In this document: positions 1 through 6,617 of the stretch, in pieces
How the letters are laid out: each line of letters starts with the position of its first letter
How positions within the stretch are numbered: position 1 is the first letter of the stretch
NCBI GenBank assembly: GCA_002427465.1
Contig: DIRC01000004.1
Span: forward strand, 833-18,005
Source: Clostridiales bacterium UBA5446
GTDB taxonomy: Bacteria > Bacillota > Clostridia > Oscillospirales > Oscillospiraceae
Direction: 5' to 3'
Length of the DNA stretch: 17,173 nucleotides
Translations under genes and position numbers: made by a program
Notes under the pieces: generated by a model
The model's database searches: none
Told to the model about the DNA's origin: nothing
Seen by the model: the letters and a program-made list of their open reading frames with translations, nothing else

Positions 1-21
1 CGCTGTTCTTTTGAGCAAGAG

Positions 22-2265
22 TCATTCCTCCCCGATAAAAGAAAGCTGCTTTTCCCCTCTGTCCTCATCCCGCAGCAGCGCGCCGGCCGCGGGTATGCTG
101 CGTACGCGATAGCGTGATATATTCTTTATGCTGGTTTCCGAAAGGCGCCGGGCATTCTGTAATTTGAATTTCGGCTTGAGTGACATGACGTTCACACCCT
201 GGGCAGACCTGCTGTTTTTAAGCGCCAGCAGCGACGAGTTGATGATCAGCGCGCGCCCCTCGCTGGAGAACAGCGCAATCTGCGTTTCTTCTTCCAGAAC
301 GATGAGGGCAGCCAGTGGGCTTTTATCCGAATATGCGTTCACCAAACGCCTGCGGTTGGTTTTTGTCTCGTAGGAATCCAGCCTGATCCTGGCAGCCTTG
401 CCGTTTTCAAAGAATAAAAGCAAATGCTTTTTATAATCTTCCGGATCGATGACTGAGACAACCTGCTCCCCATCGTCCATACCAAGGCTCACGGGCAAAT
501 AATCGCCCAGCACAGAGGCCTTCGTATCTTCAAAGTCCGCGAGGCGCGCCTTATATACCTGCTGACGGTCCGTGAAAACAAGAAGTTCACCGCGATTGGT
601 GGTTTCAAAGGAAGCGGCCGGGCCGTCTCCGTCCTTGTATTTCTGTTCTCCGCTCATCCTCAGGGATTGGGGCGTGATTTTCTTCAGGTAACCCTCCCGG
701 GAAATAAAAACATGAACCGGATAGTTTTCAACGTCGTCATCCTCCGGCAGGTCCACTATCTCGTCAATATGGACGATCGTCGATCTGCGCGGAGAGGGGT
801 ACTGCTTTATGATCTGCTCCAGCTCTTTAATGATAATATTCCGGATTCTGCGCCTGCTCTGGAGGGTGGCTTCCAGATCGGCCGTTTCTCCTTCGAGAGC
901 CTTGATTTCCGAGATGCGCTTAAGAATATATTCGCGGTTAATATTGCGCAGTTTAATCTCCGCCACGAATTCCGCCTGAATCTTATCAATACCGAACCCC
1001 GCCATCAGATTGGGGACGACGTCCGCCTCCCGCTCGGTGTTTCTGATCAGGGATATCGCCCGGTCGATATCCAGCAAAATGGCCTCAAGACCCCGGAGCA
1101 AATGCAGCTTTTCTCTTTTTTTCGTCAGGTCGAAGAAAACGCGGCGCTTCACGCAGTCCATACGCCAAGCCGTCCATTCGCCCAGAATTTCGCTTACGCC
1201 CATCACCCGGGGATTGCCCGCGATGAGGATATTAAAATTGCAGGAAAGGCTATCCATAAGCGGCGTTATCTTAAAAAGCTTCTGCATCAGCCGTTCGGGA
1301 TCGGTGCCGCGCTTCAGGTCGATCGTGAGTTTTAGGCCGCCCAGATCCGTCTCGTCGCGCATATCGGCGATCTCCCTGACCTTCCCGGCTTTGATCTGCT
1401 CCGCAACCTTGTCGATGATAGCCTCAACGGTGGTGGTGTAGGGGATCTCATAGATTTCTATCAGATTTTCATTTTGGATATACCGCCAGCGCGAGCGGAT
1501 CTTAAAGCTTCCCCTGCCGGTACGGTATATCTCCTCCATCTCGGGCACATTCAGGATGATTTCCCCGCCTGTGGGCAGATCCGGCGCCGGCAGCGTGGAG
1601 ATAATATGATGGTTCTCGTCCCTTATGTAGCTGATTGCGGTCTCGCATACCTCAGCCAGATTAAACCCGCAGATCTGGCTTGCCATCCCCACGGCGATGC
1701 CCATGTTCGCGGACACAAGCACGTTCGGGAACGCCGTCGGCAGCAGCACGGGCTCTTTCATACTGCCGTCGTAATTATCGCTGAAATCAACGGTATCCTT
1801 TTCGATATCCTGAAACAGCTCGGCGCAGATGGGCGCCAGCTTGGCCTCGGTATACCGGGATGCCGCGTATGCCATATCCCTGGAATAGGTTTTGCCGAAG
1901 TTGCCCTTGGAATCCACAAAGGGGGTAAGCAGCGCCTCGTACCCTTTGGAAAGGCGCACCATGGTTTCATATATCGCCGCGTCCCCGTGGGGGTTAAGCC
2001 GCATGGTCTGCCCCACAATGTTGGCGGATTTTGTCCGCCCCCCCGTCAGCAGCCCCATCTTGAACATGGTATACAGCAGCTTGCGATGGGACGGTTTAAA
2101 GCCGTCTATCTCCGGTATCGCCCGGGACACGATCACGCTCATGGCATAGGGCATATAGTTGACTTCAAGTGTCTCCGTGATGGGCTGCTCCAAAATCTCC
2201 GCCTGCAGCCCAACAACGTTTTCATTGGTGTTTTTTGATTTTTCTTCCCGTTTTTTACGAGACAT
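22..2265 (-). CDS. parC: Type IIA DNA topoisomerase subunit A (ParC/GyrA family)
   Basis: Breakage-reunion subunit that cuts both DNA strands and pairs with the ParE-like ATPase encoded just upstream. The 747-aa protein starts with the family's winged-helix/tower core. The catalytic Arg-Tyr pair is R137-Y138 in SRYTEAKL. The quinolone-pocket helix is NPHGDAAIYE (91-100), and a DLPTGGEI motif follows near residue 229. After about residue 500 the C-terminus is a short, degenerate beta-propeller. I see no GyrA box (QRRGGKG-like), which argues for a decatenating topo IV-type enzyme rather than a supercoiling gyrase. The usual GyrA GDSAAAMRYTE is replaced by RDMAYAASRYTE, so this is a divergent clade. 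Its start lies 52 bases after the parE stop, with a GGCGG Shine-Dalgarno about 10 bases upstream. The family is certain; the parC-versus-gyrA name is inferred from the missing GyrA box and the pairing. Confidence 0.86.
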   Translation of the reverse strand: MSRKKREEKSKNTNENVVGLQAEILEQPITETLEVNYMPYAMSVIVSRAIPEIDGFKPSHRKLLYTMFKMGLLTGGRTKSANIVGQTMRLNPHGDAAIYETMVRLSKGYEALLTPFVDSKGNFGKTYSRDMAYAASRYTEAKLAPICAELFQDIEKDTVDFSDNYDGSMKEPVLLPTAFPNVLVSANMGIAVGMASQICGFNLAEVCETAISYIRDENHHIISTLPAPDLPTGGEIILNVPEMEEIYRTGRGSFKIRSRWRYIQNENLIEIYEIPYTTTVEAIIDKVAEQIKAGKVREIADMRDETDLGGLKLTIDLKRGTDPERLMQKLFKITPLMDSLSCNFNILIAGNPRVMGVSEILGEWTAWRMDCVKRRVFFDLTKKREKLHLLRGLEAILLDIDRAISLIRNTEREADVVPNLMAGFGIDKIQAEFVAEIKLRNINREYILKRISEIKALEGETADLEATLQSRRRIRNIIIKELEQIIKQYPSPRRSTIVHIDEIVDLPEDDDVENYPVHVFISREGYLKKITPQSLRMSGEQKYKDGDGPAASFETTNRGELLVFTDRQQVYKARLADFEDTKASVLGDYLPVSLGMDDGEQVVSVIDPEDYKKHLLLFFENGKAARIRLDSYETKTNRRRLVNAYSDKSPLAALIVLEEETQIALFSSEGRALIINSSLLALKNSRSAQGVNVMSLKPKFKLQNARRLSETSIKNISRYRVRSIPAAGALLRDEDRGEKQLSFIGEE

Positions 2266-2317
2266 CTATTTTATTCCGCCTTTGCTTTTTTCTTTTTCAC
2301 ACTGACGTCCGCGCCCT

Positions 2318-4300
2318 TTACGATATGTCGATCATATCCAGATATAGGCTGCCAAATTCGGAAATATGCTGCTTTCTTCCGGCAAGATTGTCTCCAAGAA
2401 GGAAATCAAAAACTTCCGCGGTACGCTGCGCATCGTCCGGCATGACCCGTATCAGCCGCCGTGATTCAGGATTCATGGTGGTCATCCACATCATCTCCGG
2501 ATCGTTTTCGCCAAGACCTTTGGAACGGTTGATCGCGGCCTTTGCCCCGTTCAGCGCATCCAGAATATCCGTCTTTTCTCTATCCGAATAGGCGAAATAC
2601 GTTTTCCCTCCCGAATGGATTTCATAAAGTGGAGATTCGGCGATATAGACATAGCCCGCGCGTATCAGCGTGGGTACCAGGCGGTAAATCATGGTGAGGA
2701 TCAGCGTGCGGATCTGAAAACCGTCCACATCCGCGTCCGTGCAGATGATCACCTTGTTCCAGCGAAGATTTTCCAGATCGAAGGTGGACAGCTCCTTTAC
2801 GTGCTTTTCAGCCTCTACCCCGCAGCCCAGCACCTTAAGAAGATCCGTTATGATCTCATTTTTAAATATTCTGCCGTAATCCGCCTTCAGGCAGTTGAGG
2901 ATCTTGCCCCTGACGGGCATGATGCCCTGAAATTCCGCGTCCCGGGACAGCTTGCAGGCGCCCAGAGCGGAATCACCCTCCACAATATACAGCTCCCGCA
3001 GTCCGATGTCCCGGCTGCGGCAGTCCACAAATTTTGACACCCGGTTGGAAATATCCACATTTCCGGACAGCTTCTTCCGGATATTCAGCCGCGCTTTCTC
3101 CGCCTGTTCACGGCTGCGCTTATTGACCAGAACCTGATCGGCAATTTTGTCTGCCTCTGTCTTGTGCTCAATAAAAAAGATTTCCAGATTCTCCCGGAGA
3201 AATTCGGTCATCGCCTCTTGGATAAACCGGTTTGTAATGGCCTTTTTCGTCTGGTTTTCATAGGACGTATGTGTCGAAAAGCAGTTTGTGATCAGGACAA
3301 GACAGTCCTGAATATCCTGAAAGCTGATCTTGCTCTCGTTTTTTTGATATTTGCCGGTCTTCTTGAGATAGGAGTCCACCGCATAGACAAAAGCATTTTT
3401 CACTGCCTTCTCAGGCGCGCCGCCATATTCCAGAAATGAACTGTTGTGATAATACTCGATGCGGCTGACCCGATTGCTGAAACAGAAGGCCGCCGACAGT
3501 TTGACCTTATATTCAGGCTTGTCAGCCCGATCGCGGCCTTTGCGCTCCGCAGAGATAAAAACCGGGGCCGAGAGGGGAGTTTCATCGGCAATCTCGCCTA
3601 CATAATCCAAGATTCCGTTTTCATAAAGATAATCCGTCGTCTCAAATTTGCCGCCCGTCTGGTTACGGAAGCGGAACGTTACCCCCGCGTTCACCACCGC
3701 CTGCCTGCGAAGGGTTTCCCGGAAATATTCCTCCGGGATGTCGATGTCCGTAAAAACCTCCAGATCCGGCCGCCACCGGATTGTGGTTCCGGTCTTTTTC
3801 CGATCCGCCGGCTCTTCCTTAAGCTTTCCTTTAATCCGGCCTTTTTCAAAATGCAGACTGAATTTTTTCCCGTCCCGCCAGACTGTAACGTCCATGTATT
3901 CCGAGGCGTACTGGGTAGCGCAGGAGCCAAGCCCGTTGAGGCCCAGACTATATTCGTAGTCCCCGCCCTCGTTGTTCTTATATTTTCCACCGGCATAAAG
4001 CTCGCAGAACACCAGCTCCCAGTTATACCGTTTCTCCACCGGGTTCCAGTCCACAGGGCAGCCGCGGCCGAAGTCCTCCACGGCAATGCTCTTGTCTTCA
4101 TACCTGGTAAGTGTTATAATATTACCGTTTCCGGCGCGCGCTTCATCAATGGCGTTGGAAAGAATTTCAAAAACGGCGTGCTGGCAGCCCGCGATCCCAT
4201 CTGACCCAAATATGACCGCGGGGCGCTTTCTCACCCTATCCTCGCCCTTGAGCTGGGATATGCTTTCGTTTCCGTATTTCTCTGGGGATGCTGTAGACAT
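2318..4300 (-). CDS. parE: Type IIA DNA topoisomerase subunit B (ParE/GyrB family)
   Basis: ATPase/TOPRIM subunit of the topoisomerase completed by the downstream parC. The 660 aa show the GHKL site: E45 as general base, N49 and D52-E53 in EILSNAIDEARAG, then DFGRG (76-80). They also show the transducer QTK (350-352) and the TOPRIM motifs VEGDSA (440-445, E441) and TDADVDG (521-527). All Mg- and ATP-contacting residues I can place are kept, but neighbouring signature residues differ. DNGRG is DFGRG, GGLHGVG is LGLNGLG (119-125), EGDSAGG is EGDSALG, and DGAHIRT is DGFQIRT. The protein is thus active-looking but well off the gyrase consensus. The ATG is preceded by AGAGG at 4312-4316. The C-terminus appears cut short by a two-base frameshift near 2323-2326 (see findings). 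The gene leads a two-gene operon with its own promoter. Confidence 0.87.
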   Translation of the reverse strand: MSTASPEKYGNESISQLKGEDRVRKRPAVIFGSDGIAGCQHAVFEILSNAIDEARAGNGNIITLTRYEDKSIAVEDFGRGCPVDWNPVEKRYNWELVFCELYAGGKYKNNEGGDYEYSLGLNGLGSCATQYASEYMDVTVWRDGKKFSLHFEKGRIKGKLKEEPADRKKTGTTIRWRPDLEVFTDIDIPEEYFRETLRRQAVVNAGVTFRFRNQTGGKFETTDYLYENGILDYVGEIADETPLSAPVFISAERKGRDRADKPEYKVKLSAAFCFSNRVSRIEYYHNSSFLEYGGAPEKAVKNAFVYAVDSYLKKTGKYQKNESKISFQDIQDCLVLITNCFSTHTSYENQTKKAITNRFIQEAMTEFLRENLEIFFIEHKTEADKIADQVLVNKRSREQAEKARLNIRKKLSGNVDISNRVSKFVDCRSRDIGLRELYIVEGDSALGACKLSRDAEFQGIMPVRGKILNCLKADYGRIFKNEIITDLLKVLGCGVEAEKHVKELSTFDLENLRWNKVIICTDADVDGFQIRTLILTMIYRLVPTLIRAGYVYIAESPLYEIHSGGKTYFAYSDREKTDILDALNGAKAAINRSKGLGENDPEMMWMTTMNPESRRLIRVMPDDAQRTAEVFDFLLGDNLAGRKQHISEFGSLYLDMIDIS

Positions 4301-4321
4301 CTATTGGTTTTCCTCTCGTGT

Positions 4322-4335
4322 CACAAGATATTGTG
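4322..4335. other. Small dyad in the parE leader
   Basis: CACAA-GATA-TTGTG is a perfect 5-bp inverted repeat with a 4-base centre. It lies between the predicted parE -10 box and the parE Shine-Dalgarno, so it falls in the 5' leader. It could be an operator half-site pair or a weak RNA hairpin. It does not match the Gram-positive LexA box (CGAAC-N4-GTTCG). No binding protein is suggested by its neighbours, and a dyad this short can arise by chance in AT-rich DNA. Confidence 0.3.
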
Positions 4336-4363
4336 TTGATAATATGCATATTTTTACTTATAT

Positions 4364-4392
4364 AGTATATCTTATGTAAAGTAAAAAATCAA
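4364..4392 (-). promoter_or_regulatory. Sigma-A-type promoter of parE-parC
   Basis: Reading the minus strand, a -35 box TTGATT (4392-4387) is followed by exactly 17 bases and a -10 box TATACT (4369-4364). Transcription would start near 4357, leaving a leader of about 55 bases before the parE ATG at 4300. The -35 box begins two bases after the T-run of the upstream minus-strand terminator, as expected for a separate transcription unit. Confidence 0.6.
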
Positions 4393-4394
4393 GC

Positions 4395-4427
4395 AAAAAA
4401 CGGGAGCTGCATCAAGCACAACTCCCG
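4395..4427 (-). terminator. Rho-independent terminator upstream of parE
   Basis: On the minus strand CGGGAG (4427-4422) pairs with CTCCCG (4406-4401), extended by one T-G wobble and a TGC/GCA inner pairing, and is followed by six T (4400-4395). The reverse orientation has no T-run, so it acts on minus-strand transcription. No intact minus-strand gene lies upstream of it before yaaL. It therefore points to a lost gene whose remnant may be the reading frame ending at 4446. Confidence 0.6.
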
Positions 4428-4445
4428 CGCACGACAAAAACTCTT

Positions 4446-4517
4446 TCAAATTTTCGCGTACTTGACTATTTCCGTCATCAACGTTTCCTTATCATCCGGA
4501 TAAGTTGCTTCGTTTCA
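4446..4517 (-). pseudogene. Possible C-terminal remnant of a decayed gene
   Basis: On the minus strand, codons ending with TGA at 4448-4446 read as a protein-like tail, YPDDKETLMTEIVKYAKI, beginning just after an in-frame TGA. Upstream, to about 4690, coding-looking pieces such as VIDRGALVILDSD occur in another frame, broken by stops. The tail ends 18 bases before a good minus-strand terminator, which is where a gene end should lie. I cannot name the family. The rest of 4428-4735 holds no open gene on either strand and no RNA gene I recognise. The call rests on codon sense and terminator position only, so chance is a real alternative. Confidence 0.27.
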
Positions 4518-4735
4518 GCCTGCAGCCGACACACACCTTGCATGACGACGACCATTTACCTAAAGCTTTTAAGCTCGGCACCGGTCTTGGATTCTCTTTA
4601 TCACCCTGCTGACCGACGGTTTTTTAGTCCGAATCTAGTATGACCAGCGCGCCACGATCTATCACATGAAATTTACGGATTTTCGGTTAAATTCTGCATG
4701 GACTGAATAGAATATAAGGACAAGGAGTGATTGCC

Positions 4736-4951
4736 GTGTCCAAAAAATCAAAACAGGCCAAAATGCAGAAAGACGAATACCAAAAGGCAGTGGAAGAGCT
4801 GGGCAGTATCCGCTGCTCGCTGGATGACGCCTACACCCGTTTCGACAGCATCACCGACCCTTATATCATGGATGCGTGCATTTTTGAAATAAGCGCTCTG
4901 AAGTCCAGATATGACTGTGCCGTCAGAAACATCAAATCATTATATCTATAG
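4736..4951 (+). CDS. yaaL: YaaL-like DUF2508 family protein
   Basis: Small 71-aa cytosolic protein of unknown biochemical role, recognised by the DUF2508 pattern. It has a helical N-terminal half, then FDSITDPYIMDACIFEISALKSRYD, here split as FDSITDPYIMD (about 36-46) and IFEISALKSRYD (about 49-60), which matches the family's F..VtDP.lID..I..l.A...RY. It starts with a Lys-rich stretch. I chose the GTG at 4736 because AAGGAG (4722-4727) lies 8 bases before it. A GTG at 4727 is also in frame but overlaps that Shine-Dalgarno. In Bacillus subtilis yaaL sits between recR and bofA. Here bofA follows 12 bases later but recR is absent upstream. The family assignment comes from memory of the pattern plus synteny. 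Confidence 0.8.
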   Translation: MSKKSKQAKMQKDEYQKAVEELGSIRCSLDDAYTRFDSITDPYIMDACIFEISALKSRYDCAVRNIKSLYL

Positions 4952-4963
4952 GAGGGACCACAG

Positions 4964-5227
4964 ATGCAGTCCACCGTGACACTTGTATTCATAGTCATAT
5001 GTGTTTTACTCGTCCTGCTGCTGATTAAGCTGCTTAAAACACCGCTAAAGTGGGCGTTGAAACTGGTACTGAATATGATTTCGGGGCTGATCATGCTGTT
5101 TGTGTTCAATTTTATCGGCGGGATCTTCAATTTCACCCTTGGTGTGAACGCCGTGAACGCCCTGATTGCGGGAATCCTGGGCATCCCCGGAGTCATCCTG
5201 CTGGTGCTTGTCAAGCTTTTCATCTGA
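4964..5227 (+). CDS. bofA: Pro-sigma-K processing inhibitor BofA
   Basis: In sporulating Bacillus, BofA is an integral membrane protein of the mother cell. It sits in the outer forespore membrane with SpoIVFA and the SpoIVFB protease and holds back pro-sigma-K cleavage until the forespore signals. This 87-aa protein has the right length and layout. There are two hydrophobic segments (about 5-25 and 35-53), then the conserved C-terminal block NFIGGIF...GVNAVNALIAGILGIPGVILL (about 49-81), with the diagnostic GILGIPG. AGGAGG at 4950-4955 overlaps the yaaL stop and lies 8 bases from the ATG, so translation is probably coupled to yaaL. Some Clostridia keep bofA but lack parts of the SpoIVF complex, so the exact role here is inferred. 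Confidence 0.93.
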   Translation: MQSTVTLVFIVICVLLVLLLIKLLKTPLKWALKLVLNMISGLIMLFVFNFIGGIFNFTLGVNAVNALIAGILGIPGVILLVLVKLFI

Positions 5228-5234
5228 TACATAT

Positions 5235-5270
5235 AAAACCTCCCGCCTAAGCTTCGGCGGGAGGTTTTTT
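5235..5270 (+). terminator. Bidirectional terminator between bofA and murF
   Basis: CCTCCCGCC (5239-5247) pairs perfectly with GGCGGGAGG (5256-5264) around an 8-base loop. It is flanked by AAAA on the left and TTTTTT (5265-5270) on the right, so the stem can extend by A-T pairs. It is strong for plus-strand transcription from yaaL-bofA. The minus strand also ends in TTTT, so it probably stops convergent ddl-murF transcription as well. Confidence 0.92.
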
Positions 5271-5288
5271 GTTGATTAAACTTCTTGA

Positions 5289-6617
5289 TTACAGGCGCAG
5301 TTCCCTGAGGGCTTCCGATATCTCCTCAAAAGCCATGCTGTGGGAAGCCTTCACCAATACGGTATCCCCCGCTTTCAGCACAGTCGGCAGCGCGTCGATA
5401 AGCGTCTTCTTATCCCCGAAATGCCGACCGCCCATGGCACGTGAAATTTCGCCGGCCGTCAGGAGAACCGCGCCCTTTTTTCGCGCCAGCGCTCCGGTCT
5501 GCCTATGGAGCTCTTCCGAATCCCCGCCCAGCTCCAGCATATCTCCCAAAATGCAGACCAGCCTGCCTCCAAGTTCTGCCGCCGACTCAATGGCCGCGGC
5601 AGCTGAGTCCGGGTTTGCGTTATAACAGTCGTCGATCACCGTCAAATAAGGCGTCCGCGTGATGTTTGCCCGCCGGCCTACAGGGGCATAGGAAGCGATG
5701 CCGGCGGCAATCTCCCCATCGTCAAGCCCCAGCTGCGCTCCTACGGCAGCGGCCGCCAGTGCGGCCCAGACCAGGTGCCGGCCGTATGCGGGTATGGCGA
5801 TGGGGATGCGTCTTTCTCCCATAACCACGTCGCAGGTGATCCCGCCTTCGCTGAAAGCCGATACGTTTTCCCCGCGCACCTGGCAATGGCTGCCCAACCC
5901 GAAGGAAATGATCCGCCGTCCGCAGGAGAGTTCTGCCAGCAGGTCGTCGTCCCCGTTTACAAAGACTCCCCCATCCTCAGGGATCACGTCCAGCATTTCG
6001 CTTTTGGCTCTGAGCACACCCTTGCGGTCACCGAGAAACTCCAGATGCGCGCGGCCGATCATGGTGTAGACCGCCATTGTGGGCCTGGCCATTTCGGCCA
6101 GCTTCCGCATTTCTCCAAAGTCGGATATGCCCATCTCCACAACCGCCGCCTCGTGCTCCGGCGCCAGCCGGAACAGGGTGAGCGGAACGCCCAGGGCGTT
6201 ATTCAGATTCTTTTCGGTCTTCAGGGTTCTGAACCGCTGGGACAGCACGCAGGCCACCATTTCTTTCGTGGTGGTCTTCCCCACGCTGCCGGTTATGCCC
6301 ACTACGGGAATAGAAAACCGGGCGCGGTAGTCCGCCGCCAGGGCGCAGAGGGCGGCGGCAACGTCCGGAACGGTGATGACGCAGCGCCCCTCCCCTTCCG
6401 GCACGCGCCGCGCCAGGCAGCAGGCCGCGCCGGCATCCAAGGCCCTGCCGATGTAATCGTGTCCGTCAGCCCGTTCGCCGGGCAGAGCCGCGAACATGGC
6501 GCCCGGCGTCACGGCGCGGCTGTCTATCACCACTGATGAAACGTCCTGCGTCCCGCTGCCGCCATGGGTCTCTCCCCCGGTGATGCGGGCGATGTCGGTC
6601 ACGGTCAGTCCGTTCAT
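5289..6617 (-). CDS. murF: UDP-MurNAc-tripeptide--D-Ala-D-Ala ligase MurF
   Basis: Cytoplasmic ATP-dependent ligase that adds D-Ala-D-Ala to the UDP-MurNAc-tripeptide, the last soluble step of peptidoglycan precursor synthesis. Its 442 aa have the three Mur-ligase domains. The N-terminal uridine-binding domain contains the VIDSRAVTPGAMF motif. The central ATPase has the P-loop GITGSVGKTTTK (107-118, K114), EMG (E161), the H191 loop in IGRAHLEFLG, and K205 in the position of the carbamylated lysine. The C-terminal domain contains DDCYNANPDS. The length is normal for MurF. It overlaps the end of ddl by four bases (ATGA), so the enzyme making D-Ala-D-Ala and the enzyme using it are translationally coupled. 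The operon ends in the bidirectional hairpin at 5235-5270. Confidence 0.96.
   Translation of the reverse strand: MNGLTVTDIARITGGETHGGSGTQDVSSVVIDSRAVTPGAMFAALPGERADGHDYIGRALDAGAACCLARRVPEGEGRCVITVPDVAAALCALAADYRARFSIPVVGITGSVGKTTTKEMVACVLSQRFRTLKTEKNLNNALGVPLTLFRLAPEHEAAVVEMGISDFGEMRKLAEMARPTMAVYTMIGRAHLEFLGDRKGVLRAKSEMLDVIPEDGGVFVNGDDDLLAELSCGRRIISFGLGSHCQVRGENVSAFSEGGITCDVVMGERRIPIAIPAYGRHLVWAALAAAAVGAQLGLDDGEIAAGIASYAPVGRRANITRTPYLTVIDDCYNANPDSAAAAIESAAELGGRLVCILGDMLELGGDSEELHRQTGALARKKGAVLLTAGEISRAMGGRHFGDKKTLIDALPTVLKAGDTVLVKASHSMAFEEISEALRELRL

Noticed and set aside
1474..2238. Long plus-strand open frame opposite parC
   Set aside because: It is the complement of a well-conserved gene, has no Shine-Dalgarno and no recognisable motifs; the GC-rich codon use of parC explains it.
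4430..4735. tRNA, riboswitch or CRISPR array in the largest non-coding stretch
   Set aside because: I found no cloverleaf, no repeat-spacer periodicity and no conserved riboswitch core on either strand.
5775..6536. Long plus-strand open frame opposite murF
   Set aside because: Its translation is low-complexity Arg/Gly/His/Pro text typical of an antisense shadow, and murF motifs are intact across the same bases.
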